Source of the DNA: Enterobacter sp. Bisph1 | GTDB taxonomy: Bacteria > Pseudomonadota > Gammaproteobacteria > Enterobacterales > Enterobacteriaceae | Direction of reading: 5' to 3' | Length of the DNA stretch: 64,000 nt | Assembly (NCBI RefSeq): GCF_000814905.1 | Contig: NZ_JXAG01000046.1 | Coordinates: 1 to 64,000 of the forward strand | Part shown: positions 53,719 to 64,000 of the stretch, piece after piece | Layout: every line of letters starts with the position of its first letter | Numbering within the stretch: position 1 is the stretch's first letter | Program-made: the position numbers and the translations under genes | Notes under the pieces: model-generated | The model's database searches: none | Told to the model about the DNA's origin: nothing | Seen by the model: the letters and a program-made list of their open reading frames with translations, nothing else

Positions 53719-54614
53719 CTATGAAACCTTGCTTTCACCGAATACCATTGGTGTGACGAACTGCAGATAGCGTTCCTTATAAACAGGATTACTAACGAGT
53801 TCTTCCAGCCCCATTTTCAGTTCTTCAATAGGTGATTCACAGAACTCAAGGTACCGGGCACTGTAACGTTCAATATCCTGCTCAATACATTCCTGCACGA
53901 AGTGTTTTAAAACGGGAACGTCAGCACCTTTTTCCCTTACTATACAAAAATTGTCGTAGATATGACGTACCAGTGACTCATCCACTGCACGCTCTACATC
54001 ACGCATGCTTGCAGCCGTTCTGCACATCATCGAGATCAGTTTTTCAGCCTGCGTGCTAGCGATAGTTGCGCAGGGGAAAGCCCCCACTATTTCACCCTTC
54101 TTTGTTAGATCCATTACCAATGAGCTAACAGGACGGTTTTCCGCAGCCTCAAGCAAATCTGTTTCCATTAATTCCAGTTTAATAAATGGTCTTAAGCAAG
54201 GAGCTTGTGAATATTTCTGCGGGTAACGCACTGGGATTTCATTATAACGGTATTCATCACGAGTAACCTTTGGATATTCTTCATCCAAGCGAAACGTACC
54301 TGAGGCGGCAATCGTTTCAATAATGGTCTGAATAATATCCTTACGGATGCTTTTACGCTGACCTCTGGAATATTGCTGGGAAAAACCGGCGACAGAGACA
54401 AGCTTAATGTCCACATCCTCAGACATCCTGTTCAAAGATATACCCGCTTTTGATAATGCAGTTCCACCTGCAAAACCAGTTGATGCATGTCAAAAGCCAG
54501 AGGCTGGAGCAATCGCAATAACTCAACGATGTAATAATCTTTTTCTACAATTGCAACAGATTCAATGCCTAGTGCGTCGGCAACGTCCGGGAATAGCTTT
54601 GTTAAATCATCCAT
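53719..54614 (-). pseudogene. Frameshifted AbiEii-type nucleotidyltransferase toxin
   Basis: One frame from 54614 reads MDDLTKLFPDVADALGIESV, then EKDYYIVELLRLLQPLAFDM, up to HQLV. It then runs out of frame to a stop at 54432. The other frame continues FAGGTALSKAGISLNRMSED with VDIKL, the GGTxLxK nucleotidyltransferase motif, and runs to 53719. A single T missing from a T-run (54472-54475) explains the break; restoring it gives 298 residues, normal for AbiEii. Family knowledge: AbiEii is the toxin of type IV toxin-antitoxin and phage-exclusion systems. The C-terminal 238 codons remain open, but without the GGT motif they cannot be active. Confidence 0.85.
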
Positions 54615-55002
54615 TTAATTTGCTGTTCCCTACTGACAATATTCTCTTAAAACGTGGGGAGGTTTTGATTTCCAGTAACGCAGGGATCTGGGTAGATTTA
54701 CCGCTATTATAGGCGCTTGTTGCTCCTACCAGGCGGTAATCTACTTTCAGACGTTCTAGTGCTTCAATTACTACCGCCGCAGAACCTCCGGGAGCAGCAG
54801 GCATCAGCTTACCGGTAATCGCATTTTGCCGCGCTTTAGTGTAGACGCCATAGCCTACTTTCAGCAGTTGCCCTTCCTTCACCAGTTCACGCAGTGCTCT
54901 GCCAATTTGATCGTAGCCAGCAACATCTTTGAAATCGTTACGAGTGAAAACCTAACGCTTTGAGCGCTTCAGTCGCGACTGAATACGAGCTTTTATGGTC
55001 AT
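54607..55002 (-). pseudogene. AbiEi-type antitoxin gene with early in-frame stop
   Basis: From the ATG at 55002, with AGGAGG upstream, the frame reads MTIKARIQSRLKRSKR and then hits TAG (54954-54952). It continues in the same frame as VFTRNDFKDVAGYDQIGRAL to ILSVGNSKLNG at 54607. Without the stop it would be a 131-residue AbiEi/DUF6088-type winged-helix antitoxin. The end overlaps the toxin start by eight bases, as in intact pairs. Reinitiation at the internal Met (54882) would lack the winged helix. Confidence 0.8.
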
Positions 55003-55076
55003 GTAATCCTCCTTTGGTTGTTTCTTAAACATAGCAAAAACACGACACTTCTAACAGCAAACATACGACATTTAAC

Positions 55077-55910
55077 TTATCTTGAAGCCAGCATTCCCGG
55101 ATAGTGTTTAGCAATGATGTCATTCATCCGCTCAATCAACTCCAGACGCCTGAAGCTTAAGTGCGCCGTGCCCTTCTTAAAGTAACGGATACTGAAAAAC
55201 TCGTCTTCGTAAACATCCTTCGAAGGGCTGTCACGAATGTGTTCCATCAGCCGAGTAGTGACATCACCACGGCTTTCAGGAATCGGTCTACCATCAAGGA
55301 GAAACAGCATCCGCTCCAGGTCCGCCAGTTGATCCATACGCCAGCCCCAATTAAGGCTAAAACCCCAACGATTATGATTCACCAGATTGTTAACGATGAT
55401 TTTCTTACCAAAACGACAAGGACTGTTAGTTTTGTAATCCCACGACAGGCCTTTGAAGACATTGATGATGCCACGTTCGAAGACATCCATTTTTTTCAGA
55501 TGTAACTGCTCAAAAGTACTAAGAATATTCGCCTCGCTGATAGCAGGTAGATCGCCCTCCTCCAGGTTCTTGTGCCAATAGTCGCGAGCCTGTGCATCCA
55601 TCAAGGCCAGCATGCCAGATTTCAACATCAAATCGCGCCAGATACTGCGGTCTATATTGCGGGTGATAGCAGGTATCGCTTTATCAATATCTTCAGTCAG
55701 CCAGCTATCGTACCGGTGACCTGACTTCATAGCCCAGTCTTGCGCTGTACCACCGCCGACTTCTGAAGTTAACCGTGAAATGGCATCAAGCTGCTCAATG
55801 ATTTGTTGAATCTGCATAAGTGCGGAATCGCGGCCAGCCACTATGCGCTCGATACTGGTCGATAGGATGAGTTCATTGTGTTCCGTCAATACGTCGGATT
55901 CTGTTTGCAT
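55077..55910 (-). CDS. DUF4942 domain protein
   Basis: This 277-residue protein is typical of enterobacterial genomic islands. The conserved DUF4942 segments are present: [68 protein letters not shown]-like [12 protein letters not shown], and the C-terminal [15 protein letters not shown]. Its function is unknown. Family members sit on islands with prophage and toxin-antitoxin genes, as here. The frame appears intact. Confidence 0.88.
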   Translation of the reverse strand: MQTESDVLTEHNELILSTSIERIVAGRDSALMQIQQIIEQLDAISRLTSEVGGGTAQDWAMKSGHRYDSWLTEDIDKAIPAITRNIDRSIWRDLMLKSGMLALMDAQARDYWHKNLEEGDLPAISEANILSTFEQLHLKKMDVFERGIINVFKGLSWDYKTNSPCRFGKKIIVNNLVNHNRWGFSLNWGWRMDQLADLERMLFLLDGRPIPESRGDVTTRLMEHIRDSPSKDVYEDEFFSIRYFKKGTAHLSFRRLELIERMNDIIAKHYPGMLASR

Positions 55911-56446
55911 CGCTTGTCGCCCATAAAAGCAAACACGCCTGCCGGGAGTGGCAGGCGCATTATGCGATGGATAAATAACGTGGGAAGTTCAGAAGTAAAA
56001 ATCAGGAATGAGGCTCGAAAAATACACGTATTCATCAACCCGGTAGCACGCCTTGCTCTGAAAATATCGGTGGCGGTCAGGAGCGGTGTCTGCTCCTGCC
56101 AGCTGAATTCCTTTTGGTCAGAGCTCATAAGTTCATAGCGTTTCACCAGTAGTTAATTAGCAGGGCCTGAAAGGTGGTAAAAAAGTATGAAGCAAGCTGC
56201 AGCATATTTTGGCCATCAATTTCAGGGCGCAATTGAGCTTTATATCGGCAACGATACCTTTAACTGCGTATGTGTGTTCTTACAGTGCATACAGATCTGG
56301 GTGATTGATATAGCCTTTCTGCGTCCGCAAAGCCACTTACTCGAAAAAGCATCACTGGATCTGATATAGGTACAGTCGATAAGAACAAATTGCGTTAAAA
56401 TCCCGTCAATAGCAGATGCTAAGAACCGTCGTACACAGGATAAAAA
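55911..56446. other. Intergenic region upstream of hsdM
   Basis: This is 536 bases without a convincing gene. A GCCTGCC/GGCAGGC hairpin lies near 55938-55957, beside the DUF4942 start. The hsdM promoter is expected in the second half. A minus-strand frame near 56240-56485 contains VLIDCTYIRSS, vaguely like a transposase fragment, but I do not call it. Confidence 0.45.
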
Positions 56447-58003
56447 ATGACAAGCTATCAACAGCGTGCAGAACTCCACCGTCAAATCTGGGCCATCGCC
56501 AACGATGTCAGAGGCTCGGTAGATGGATGGGATTTTAAACAGTATGTACTCGGCGCGCTTTTTTACCGCTTTATCAGTGAAAACTTTTCCAGTTACATCG
56601 AAGCCGGTGATGACAGCATTCGCTATGCGGCGCTGAATGACAGTGTCATTACCGATGACATCAAAGATGATGCAATCAAAACCAAAGGCTATTTCATTTA
56701 CCCGAGCCAGCTATTCTGCAATGTTGCTGCTAAAGCGAATACCAACGACAGGCTGAATGCTGATCTCAACAGCATTTTTGTCGCCATTGAAAGTTCAGCT
56801 TATGGCTATCCATCTGAAGCTGACATCAAAGGCCTATTTGCTGATTTTGACACCACCAGTAACCGTCTGGGTAACACCGTTAAAGACAAAAATAGCCGTC
56901 TGGCCGCCGTGCTGAAAGGTGTGGAAGGTTTAAAGCTGGGTGACTTCAGCGACCATCAGATTGACCTGTTCGGTGATGCGTACGAGTTTTTGATTTCTAA
57001 CTATGCGGCAAATGCCGGTAAGTCTGGCGGGGAGTTTTTCACGCCACAGCACGTTTCAAAACTGATCGCACAACTGGCAATACACGGTCAGACCCAAGTC
57101 AATAAAATATATGACCCGGCGGCAGGCTCTGGCTCATTGCTGCTACAGGCAAAAAAGCACTTTGACAATCACATCATCGAAGAAGGCTTTTACGGCCAGG
57201 AAATTAACCATACGACTTTTAACCTGGCGCGTATGAACATGTTTCTGCACAATATCAACTACGACAAATTTGATATCAGGTTGGGCAATACCCTGACTGA
57301 ACCACACTTTGGCGACGAAAAGCCGTTCGATGCGATTGTTTCGAACCCGCCGTATTCGGTGAAATGGATTGGCAGTGACGACCCGACTTTGATTAACGAT
57401 GAGCGTTTTGCTCCAGCAGGTGTGCTGGCTCCAAAATCAAAAGCTGACTTTGCGTTTGTGCTTCATGCGCTGAACTACCTGTCCGCCAAAGGCCGTGCGG
57501 CGATTGTCTGCTTCCCGGGTATTTTCTACCGTGGTGGAGCTGAGCAAAAAATCCGTCAGTATCTGGTCGATAACAACTATATTGAAACGGTCATTTCACT
57601 CGCACCAAATCTGTTCTTTGGTACCACCATTGCCGTTAACATTCTGGTACTGTCAAAACACAAAACAGATACCAGCGTGCAGTTTATTGATGCCAGCGGG
57701 CTGTTTAAGAAAGAAACCAATAACAACATTCTCACCGATGCCCATATCGCTCAGATTATGCAGATGTTCAGCAGTAAATCAGATGTTGATCACCTGGCAA
57801 AATCAGTAGCCTTCGAGCAAGTGGCCGGGAATGGCTACAACCTGTCAGTCAGCAGCTACGTTGAAGCCAAAGACACCCGAGAAATCATTGATATTACGGA
57901 ACTAAATGCCGAACTGAAAACCACTGTCACCAAAGTCGATCAATTACGCAAAGACATTGAAGCGATTGTGGCTGAAATTGAAGGTAGTGAGGTGCCAGAA
58001 TGA
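56447..58003 (+). CDS. hsdM: Type IC restriction-modification methyltransferase subunit HsdM (PrrA)
   Basis: This 518-residue adenine N6-methyltransferase has an N-terminal HsdM helical domain ([20 protein letters not shown]). The SAM motif I is [15 protein letters not shown], preceded by [14 protein letters not shown]. The catalytic motif IV is NPPYSVKW. The length matches EcoR124I-type HsdM. It forms M2S with HsdS and methylates the target site. It overlaps hsdS by four bases. It is the first gene of an hsdM-hsdS-prrC-hsdR operon like the E. coli prr locus. Confidence 0.96.
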   Translation: MTSYQQRAELHRQIWAIANDVRGSVDGWDFKQYVLGALFYRFISENFSSYIEAGDDSIRYAALNDSVITDDIKDDAIKTKGYFIYPSQLFCNVAAKANTNDRLNADLNSIFVAIESSAYGYPSEADIKGLFADFDTTSNRLGNTVKDKNSRLAAVLKGVEGLKLGDFSDHQIDLFGDAYEFLISNYAANAGKSGGEFFTPQHVSKLIAQLAIHGQTQVNKIYDPAAGSGSLLLQAKKHFDNHIIEEGFYGQEINHTTFNLARMNMFLHNINYDKFDIRLGNTLTEPHFGDEKPFDAIVSNPPYSVKWIGSDDPTLINDERFAPAGVLAPKSKADFAFVLHALNYLSAKGRAAIVCFPGIFYRGGAEQKIRQYLVDNNYIETVISLAPNLFFGTTIAVNILVLSKHKTDTSVQFIDASGLFKKETNNNILTDAHIAQIMQMFSSKSDVDHLAKSVAFEQVAGNGYNLSVSSYVEAKDTREIIDITELNAELKTTVTKVDQLRKDIEAIVAEIEGSEVPE

Positions 58004-59263
58004 GTCAATTAAATTTTTTGGAGAAATTTCTGGATGGGATTGAGGTTGAATGGAAACCTTTAAGGGAAGTTTGTGATTTTAAAAATGGATTTGCATTTAA
58101 AAGCAACCTATTTAAAGAGACTGGATTACCGATAGTTAGAATCACAAATATAGATGGGTTTAATGTTGTTTTAGATGAAGTAAAATACTTCTCACCAAAT
58201 GATTACAAGGAAGATATATCCTCCTTTGAGGTGTCAATGGGGGATATACTGATTGCAATGTCAGGAGCCACCACAGGAAAGGTGGGTTTCTATAAAAACG
58301 AAACAAAATGTTATCTCAACCAACGAGTAGGGAAATTCATACCAAAAAATAATATTTTAAATAATAAGTTTTTATACCATTTCTTGTTATTAAATACAGA
58401 GGCAATCTATATCCTTGCAGGGGGCGGAGCACAGCCTAATCTAAGCTCAAACGCATTGATGTCAAAATTACTTATTCCCATTCCTATCCCTTCCAACCCG
58501 GAAAAATCCCTTGCAATCCAATCTAAAATCGTCCGGATTCTGGATAAGTTTACTGCCCTTACGGCTGAGCTTACGGCTGAGCTTACGGCTGAGCTTAGCA
58601 TGCGCAAAAAGCAGTATAACTATTATCGCGACCAGTTGCTGAGTTTTGATGATGGTGAGACCGATGGGGCAAGAAGGTATAGGAGAGTTCATCCGTGGAG
58701 GAAGTTTTCAGAAAAAAGACTTTATGGAAACAGGTGTTGGATGTGTTCACTATGGACAAATCTATACCCACTATGGGCCATATACTGATCAGACAAAAAC
58801 ACACATTTCAGAGGCGCTCGCTAAAAAATGTCGAAAGGCCCAGCCTGGAAATCTGATTATAGCAACAACAAGTGAAAATGATGAGGATGTCTGTAAGGCT
58901 GTTGCTTGGTTAGGAAAAAGTGATATTGCCGTTAGCAGTGATGCTTGTATCTATAAGCATAATTTGAACCCCAAATATGTGTCTTATTTTTTCCAAACCG
59001 AGCAATTTCAGAGTCAAAAAAGACAGTACATCACTGGTGCAAAAGTTAGGCGGGTTAATGCAGACAATCTTGCTAAGATTTTAATTCCCGTGCCTTCAAT
59101 ACAAGAGCAGGCGCGTATCGTATCTATCCTTGACAAATTTGATAAATTAACAAACTCCATCATTGAAGGCCTTCCCCGCGAAATTGAGCTGCGCCAGAAG
59201 CAGTACGAATATTATCGGGACATGTTATTTAGCTTCCCGAGGCCGGATGTAGCAGAGGCGTGA
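58000..59263 (+). pseudogene. hsdS: Type IC specificity subunit HsdS (PrrB), broken by a +1 frameshift
   Basis: The first frame encodes target-recognition domain 1, then three TAEL repeats and the conserved KKQYNYYRDQLLSF. It runs on out of frame from about 58655 and stops at 58788. The next frame (usable from about 58646) encodes target-recognition domain 2, from IGEFIRGGSFQKKDF to the second conserved helix IELRQKQYEYYRDMLFSF, ending at 59263. The total is 1264 bases, one more than a multiple of three, so a one-base insertion near 58655-58680 fits. Repaired, it would be about 420 residues, normal for type IC. Truncated type IC HsdS halves can still form methyltransferases with palindromic targets, so partial function is possible. 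Confidence 0.85.
58558..58593 (+). repeat. Three 12-bp TAEL repeats in hsdS
   Basis: CTTACGGCTGAG occurs three times in tandem, encoding TAEL repeats in the central conserved helix. In EcoR124I/EcoR124II, two versus three copies of this repeat changes the spacer of the recognition site by one base. Three copies correspond to the longer spacer. Confidence 0.92.
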
Positions 59264-59264
59264 T

Positions 59265-60455
59265 ATGAGCAAGACACTCCTGGAAATAGCCCAACAGCTG
59301 AGCACGCCTCAGAAAGTCAAGAAGACTGTCCATAAAGAAGTTGAAGCGACCAGGGTCGTGCCAAAGGTGCAGTTAATCTATGCTTTCAATGGCACGGGGA
59401 AAACGCGTCTTTCCCGGGATTTCAAGCAATTGATTGCTCCCAAAGTCATTGACGGAGAAGGTGAAGACGAAACTGAACAGCCCGAGTTGTCGCACAAAAA
59501 AATCCTCTATTACAATGCTTTCACCGAGGACTTGTTCTATTGGGATAACGATCTGCAAGAAGACGCAGAACCAAAGCTGAAGGTGCAGCCTAACTCCTAT
59601 ACAAACTGGTTGCTGACATTACTAAAAGATTTGGGGCAGGATGGCAATATCATCCGTTATTTCCAGCGCTATGCGAACGATAAGCTAACGCCACACCTCA
59701 ATCCAGATTTTACCGAAATCACTTTTTCCATCGAGCGCGGTAACGATGAGCGTTCCGCCCACATCAAGTTATCCAAAGGTGAAGAAAGCAACTTCATCTG
59801 GAGTGTGTTTTACACCCTACTGGATCAAGTGGTAACAATTCTTAATGTCGCCGACCCGGACACGCGCGAGACCCGCGCATTTGATCAACTGGAATATGTA
59901 TTCATTGATGATCCCGTCAGCTCTCTTGATGATAACCATCTGATTGAACTGGCAGTTAATCTTGCGGGGCTGATCAAATCGAGCGAATCCGATCTGAAGT
60001 TCATTATCACGACGCATAGTCCAATATTTTATAATGTGCTTTTCAATGAGTTGAACGGGAAAGCTTGTTACATGTTGGAGAGTTTTGAGGATGGTACATA
60101 TGCCCTCACAGAAAAATATGGCGACTCTAACAAGAGTTTTTCCTACCATCTCCACCTAAAGCAAACCATCGAACAGGCAATTGCTGACAACAACGTTGAA
60201 AGATATCACTTCACGTTACTGCGCAATCTTTATGAGAAAACGGCCAGCTTTCTGGGCTACCCTAAATGGTCTGAACTCTTGCCTGACGACAAGCAGCTTT
60301 ATCTGAGCAGAATCATCAACTTCACAAGCCACAGCACGCTATCGAATGAAGCCGTTGCACAGCCAACGCCCGCGGAAAAAGCGACTGTCAAACTGTTGCT
60401 CGATCACTTGAAGAACAACTGTGGCTTCTGGCAGCAGGAACAAAAAAATGGTTGA
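59265..60455 (+). CDS. prrC: PrrC anticodon nuclease
   Basis: This 396-residue protein is the same length as E. coli PrrC. The N-terminal ABC-type NTPase has FNGTGKTR (41-48), the signature LSKGEES (169-175), Walker [12 protein letters not shown] (213-223) and H251 in TTHSPIF. The nuclease domain keeps the catalytic triad R320, E324 (RNLYEKT) and H356 (FTSHSTLS), plus D287 in KYGDSN, implicated in anticodon recognition. Known PrrC cuts tRNA-Lys when phage T4 Stp inactivates the restriction enzyme that masks it. It is flanked by hsdS and hsdR, one base after hsdS and overlapping hsdR by eight bases. Confidence 0.96.
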   Translation: MSKTLLEIAQQLSTPQKVKKTVHKEVEATRVVPKVQLIYAFNGTGKTRLSRDFKQLIAPKVIDGEGEDETEQPELSHKKILYYNAFTEDLFYWDNDLQEDAEPKLKVQPNSYTNWLLTLLKDLGQDGNIIRYFQRYANDKLTPHLNPDFTEITFSIERGNDERSAHIKLSKGEESNFIWSVFYTLLDQVVTILNVADPDTRETRAFDQLEYVFIDDPVSSLDDNHLIELAVNLAGLIKSSESDLKFIITTHSPIFYNVLFNELNGKACYMLESFEDGTYALTEKYGDSNKSFSYHLHLKQTIEQAIADNNVERYHFTLLRNLYEKTASFLGYPKWSELLPDDKQLYLSRIINFTSHSTLSNEAVAQPTPAEKATVKLLLDHLKNNCGFWQQEQKNG

Positions 60456-63400
60456 TTGCACCAAGCCAATTGCTGAGTCCAATAATTTTATCATTTTGGA
60501 CAAATACAACCCGGACTGGAATATTACCGAGAGCTACCAGAGCGAAGGCGATCTGGAGCGTGAGCTGATTCAAGATTTGGTTAACCAGGGCTATGAATTC
60601 CTGCCAGCCTTGAACAATGCTAAGGCTATGCTCGCCAATGTCAGGGAACAGTTGCAAACCCTTAACAATGTAGAGTTCCTCGAGGCTGAATGGCGTCGCT
60701 TTGTGGAAACCTGGATGGACAAGCCTAGCGATGGCGTTGTCGAAAAGGCCCGCAAGATTCATGATGATTATGTTCATGATTTCGTCTTCGACGATGGCCG
60801 TATTCAGAATATCTACCTGCTGGATAGAAAAAACATCCTTCGCAATAAAGTGCAGGTGATCAAGCAATTTGAGCAAACCGGCACGCACGCCAATCGCTAC
60901 GATGTCACTATCCTGGTCAATGGTTTGCCGCTGGTTCAAATCGAACTGAAAAAGCGCGGAGTGGCAATTCGTGAAGCCTTTAACCAGATACACCGCTACA
61001 GTAAAGAGAGCTTTAACAGCGACAACTCCCTGTTTAAATATCTGCAACTGTTTATCATTTCCAACGGTACTGATACCCGTTACTTTGCTAACACCACCAA
61101 ACGGAATAAAAACAGTTTTGATTTCTCCATGAACTGGGCGAAGTCCGATAACACGTTGATTAAAGACCTGAAGGACTTCACCGCCACGTTTTTCCAGAGA
61201 CATACCTTGCTCAATGTGCTGTTTAACTACAGCGTGTTTGACAGTAGCCAGACGCTGCTAATAATGCGCCCCTATCAGATTGCTGCCACCGAGCGAATCC
61301 TATGGAAAATTAACAGTTCCTTTACCGCGAAGAACTGGTCAAAGCCAGAAAGCGGGGGGTTTATCTGGCACACCACCGGATCGGGCAAAACCCTGACCAG
61401 TTTTAAGGCCGCACGACTGGCAACCGAACTGGGCTTTATTGATAAAGTTTTCTTTGTGGTCGACAGGAAAGACCTGGATTACCAGACTATGAAGGAGTAT
61501 CAGCGCTTCTCGCCGGACAGTGTCAATGGTTCTGACAATACTGCAGGTTTGAAAAGGAATCTGGATAAAGACGATAACAAAATTATTGTCACCACAATCC
61601 AGAAGCTGAATAACTTGATGAAAGCGGAAGCCGACTTACCGGTCTACCAGCAACAGGTCGTCTTCATTTTCGATGAGTGCCACCGCAGCCAGTTCGGTGA
61701 GGCTCAGAAGAATCTGAAGAAGAAATTCAAACGCTTTTATCAGTTTGGTTTCACCGGCACGCCCATTTTCCCGCAAAATGCATTGGGCGCAGAAACCACA
61801 GCCAGTGTGTTTGGCCGCGAACTGCATTCTTACGTGATTACCGATGCCATTCGTGATGAAAAGGTACTGAAATTTAAGGTGGATTATAACGATGTCCGCC
61901 CGCAGTTTAAGGCGCTGGAAACCGAAACCGACGAGAAAAAACTCAGCGCCGCGGAAAACCAACAGGCTTTTCTTCACCCACTGCGCATCCAGGAAATCAC
62001 ACAGTACATCCTGAATAACTTCCGCCAGAAAACACATCGCACTTACCCTGGAGCCAGAGGTTTTAATGCCATGTTGGCAGTCAGTAGCGTGGATGCGGCA
62101 AGAGCGTATTACGCGACGTTTAAAGAGCTACAGAAAGAGGCGGCTAATAAATCAGCCATCTATAAACCGTTGCGGGTGGCAACTATCTTCTCTTTTGCGG
62201 CTAATGAAGAACAAAGTGCTGTCGGTGACATTATTGATGAAAGTTTTGATACCAGTGCAATGAATAGCAGCGCCAAAGAGTTTCTGGATGCAGCTATTGA
62301 TGACTATAACGCTTACTTTAAAACGAATTTCAGCACTGACAGCAACGGCTTTCAAAACTATTACCGTGATTTAGCCCTGCGAGTTAAAAATCAGGATATC
62401 GACCTGCTCATTGTGGTGGGAATGTTTTTAACCGGTTTTGATGCGCCAACGCTGAACACTTTGTTCGTCGATAAAAACTTGCGTTATCACGGTTTGATGC
62501 AGGCATTCTCCCGCACTAACCGTATCTTTGATGCTACAAAGACCTTCGGCAATATTGTGACGTTCAGAGATCTGGAACGCGCAACCATTGATGCCATCAC
62601 GCTGTTTGGGGATAAAAATACCAAAAACGTGGTGCTTGAGAAAAGTTACAAAGAGTACATGGAGGGCTTTACCGATATCGTAACAGGTGAGGCCAAGCGC
62701 GGCTTTATGGATATTGTTACGACATTGGAACATCAGTTCCCTGATCCGGCTAGCATTGATAGCGAGAAAGGGAAAAAAGCCTTCGTTAAATTGTTTGGCG
62801 AATACCTGCGGGCTGAAAATATCCTGCAAAACTACGACGAATTTGCCATGCTGAAAGATCTGCAAAAAGTCGATATCAGCGATCCCGATGCCGTCGAAAT
62901 ATTTAAGACAGCGCATTATCTTGACGATGAAAAGTTTGCCGAACTACAGACAATCCGTCTCCCCACAGAACGTAAGATTCAGGACTATCGTTCAGCCTAC
63001 AATGATATCCGTGACTGGCAACGTCGCGAGAAAGTGGCTAATGACAAGGATAAGTCAACCACTGACTGGGATGATATCGTGTTTGAAATCGACTTGTTGA
63101 AATCTCAGGAAATTAACCTGGACTATATTCTTGGTCTGATTTTTGAACATAATAGGCAGAAGAAAGGTAAAGAGGCACTGACTGAAGAGGTTAGACGGTT
63201 AATCCGCTCAAGTCTGGGTAACAGGGCCAAAGAAGGTCTGATTGTTGACTTTATTCAGCAGACTAATCTTGATGACATGCCGGACAAAGCCAGCATCATT
63301 GATGCATTCTTCATTTTTGCTCAGCGTGAGCAGCTGCGTGAAGCTGAAGCGTTGATAAAAGAAGAGAACCTCAATGAAGAGGCAGCGAAGCGCTATATCC

Positions 63401-63567
63401 GTACATCGTTAAAACGCGAATATGCCACCGAGAATGGTACTGAGTTAAACGAGACTTTACCAAAAATTAGTCCGTTAAACCCTCAGTACAAAACGAAAAA
63501 ACAAACCGTTTTTCAGAAAATTGGTGAGTTTATTGAAAAGTTTAAAGGGGTAGGTGGACAAATTTAG
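60448..63567 (+). CDS. hsdR: Type I restriction endonuclease subunit HsdR (PrrD)
   Basis: This 1039-residue protein starts at the ATG at 60448, overlapping the end of prrC; a GTG 27 bases earlier is less likely. The PD-(D/E)xK nuclease is D152 with E166 and K168 in VQIELKK, one residue off EcoR124I numbering. The translocase motor has Walker [16 protein letters not shown] in [18 protein letters not shown], and motif VI in [10 protein letters not shown]. With HsdM and HsdS it cuts unmodified DNA after translocation. All motifs look intact, but activity depends on a functional HsdS. Confidence 0.96.
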   Translation: MVDCTKPIAESNNFIILDKYNPDWNITESYQSEGDLERELIQDLVNQGYEFLPALNNAKAMLANVREQLQTLNNVEFLEAEWRRFVETWMDKPSDGVVEKARKIHDDYVHDFVFDDGRIQNIYLLDRKNILRNKVQVIKQFEQTGTHANRYDVTILVNGLPLVQIELKKRGVAIREAFNQIHRYSKESFNSDNSLFKYLQLFIISNGTDTRYFANTTKRNKNSFDFSMNWAKSDNTLIKDLKDFTATFFQRHTLLNVLFNYSVFDSSQTLLIMRPYQIAATERILWKINSSFTAKNWSKPESGGFIWHTTGSGKTLTSFKAARLATELGFIDKVFFVVDRKDLDYQTMKEYQRFSPDSVNGSDNTAGLKRNLDKDDNKIIVTTIQKLNNLMKAEADLPVYQQQVVFIFDECHRSQFGEAQKNLKKKFKRFYQFGFTGTPIFPQNALGAETTASVFGRELHSYVITDAIRDEKVLKFKVDYNDVRPQFKALETETDEKKLSAAENQQAFLHPLRIQEITQYILNNFRQKTHRTYPGARGFNAMLAVSSVDAARAYYATFKELQKEAANKSAIYKPLRVATIFSFAANEEQSAVGDIIDESFDTSAMNSSAKEFLDAAIDDYNAYFKTNFSTDSNGFQNYYRDLALRVKNQDIDLLIVVGMFLTGFDAPTLNTLFVDKNLRYHGLMQAFSRTNRIFDATKTFGNIVTFRDLERATIDAITLFGDKNTKNVVLEKSYKEYMEGFTDIVTGEAKRGFMDIVTTLEHQFPDPASIDSEKGKKAFVKLFGEYLRAENILQNYDEFAMLKDLQKVDISDPDAVEIFKTAHYLDDEKFAELQTIRLPTERKIQDYRSAYNDIRDWQRREKVANDKDKSTTDWDDIVFEIDLLKSQEINLDYILGLIFEHNRQKKGKEALTEEVRRLIRSSLGNRAKEGLIVDFIQQTNLDDMPDKASIIDAFFIFAQREQLREAEALIKEENLNEEAAKRYIRTSLKREYATENGTELNETLPKISPLNPQYKTKKQTVFQKIGEFIEKFKGVGGQI

Positions 63568-64000
63568 TCGTGCGCGCACAGGGGGACAAAGTGGTTCCCC
63601 TGACCTATGTCAGTGTTCGATAAAACTGTCAGTGGGAAATACCTAATTGTTGACTGAAGTGGTCTTTTTTGGCCGATTATACGGTCTTTGTTACATGGTG
63701 ACGTCTTCATACTCAAATCTCCTTCAATGTTAGAGATTTGAGTATGTTATCCCCTATGAGTGAGGAGTGGAAGTTAGCAATTGTTCTCACTATTAATGAA
63801 GGTATTACTTCATCACAGGTGTATTAACCAACGGGGAGCAGATCAATGCACGTTCAAATACATTGCGCCCCTACACTATATAATCGCTAACGATGATAAG
63901 TATAATTATATAAGTCTTTGCCCTTAGCTTTAGGATTAATGTGTTGAAGTTTCACGAAAATAATGATAAACCAAAAAGTAACAACAATTATGGATTTAAT
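63568..64000. other. Gene-free AT-rich end of window
   Basis: This is 433 bases after hsdR without a credible gene. It contains a strong hairpin at 63708-63746. No att site, tRNA or integrase is visible. Confidence 0.5.
63708..63746. other. Perfect 14-bp inverted repeat
   Basis: CATACTCAAATCTC and GAGATTTGAGTATG pair perfectly around an 11-base loop. There is no T-run, so it may be an end of a mobile element, a regulatory RNA hairpin or a protein site. Confidence 0.6.

Noticed and set aside
56240..56485. Minus-strand frame with VLIDCTYIRSS, vaguely like a transposase core strand
   Set aside because: It overlaps the hsdM start, has no neighbouring catalytic motifs and no terminal inverted repeats.
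58000..59263. Reading hsdS as two separate specificity genes
   Set aside because: The second half lacks a good ribosome site and the two frames meet exactly in the conserved linker of one normal-length HsdS, so a frameshift is simpler.
1..64000. CRISPR arrays, tRNA/rRNA genes, complete insertion sequences
   Set aside because: No regularly spaced repeats, cloverleaf sequences or intact transposase genes were seen on either strand.

Overview
The window looks like chromosomal DNA of a member of the Enterobacteriaceae. The evidence is gene content: E. coli-type ter genes, the ygeV-ygeWXY-hyuA-yqeA / ygfK-ssnA / ygfT-uacT purine cluster, Rhs and inverse-autotransporter genes, and an E. coli-type prr restriction locus. 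The backbone is GC-rich, with AT-rich inserts. The genus cannot be fixed from the sequence alone; a Klebsiella/Enterobacter/Kosakonia-like host is a guess.

Layout. (1) 1-3.3 kb, minus strand: a two-partner secretion pair. The exporter tpsB lies upstream of the exoprotein tpsA, whose 3' end is outside the window. (2) 3.8-8.4 kb, minus: a complete terZABCDE operon with a clear terminator. (3) 8.7-13.7 kb, plus, divergent from terZ: the five-gene ter-linked biosynthetic operon (ATP-grasp, phosphoribosyltransferase/TRSP, HAD phosphatase, StiP-type PRTase-Pelota protein, CitE-like lyase). (4) 13.8-36.5 kb: a purine/urate catabolic island. It has the sigma-54 activator YgeV, ygeW-ygeX-ygeY-hyuA-yqeA, an XdhC-family maturation gene, ygfK-ssnA, ygfT, the urate permease gene uacT, mocA, and a molybdenum hydroxylase whose Mo and FAD subunits are fused. 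I find a 17-bp palindrome (ATTATCA-N3-TGATAAT) or close relatives 120-200 bp upstream of four sigma-54-like promoters here. It is a good candidate for the YgeV enhancer site.

(5) 36.9-50.8 kb: an accessory region. It has a SAM methyltransferase, an AT-rich pair made of a lysozyme-fold protein and a three-helix membrane protein (probable effector and immunity protein), an inverse autotransporter, and a type VI secretion Rhs module (Eag chaperone, PAAR-Rhs with a WHH nuclease tip, SUKH immunity protein). Orphan genes, a NUDIX gene and a frameshifted NIPSNAP gene follow. (6) 50.9-53.5 kb: a phage-like control switch (XRE repressor against a Ner-like protein) with four CTACG-N5-CGTAG operators, then a toxin-like/partner gene pair lying between imperfect direct repeats. 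(7) 53.7-63.6 kb: a defence island with a doubly broken abiE toxin-antitoxin pair, a DUF4942 gene, and a type IC restriction system hsdM-hsdS-prrC-hsdR. PrrC is the tRNA anticodon nuclease and keeps its catalytic triad, but hsdS carries a frameshift just after three TAEL repeats.

How the parts work together. The purine island encodes uptake (UacT), electron-transfer and hydroxylase enzymes (YgfT, YgfK, Mo-hydroxylase with MocA and XdhC helpers) and downstream ring and amine degradation (SsnA, HyuA, YgeY, YgeW, YgeX, YqeA), apparently under one sigma-54 activator. The right half is a mosaic of interbacterial-competition and anti-phage cassettes, several of them in decay. I saw no tRNA or rRNA genes, no CRISPR array and no intact insertion sequence.
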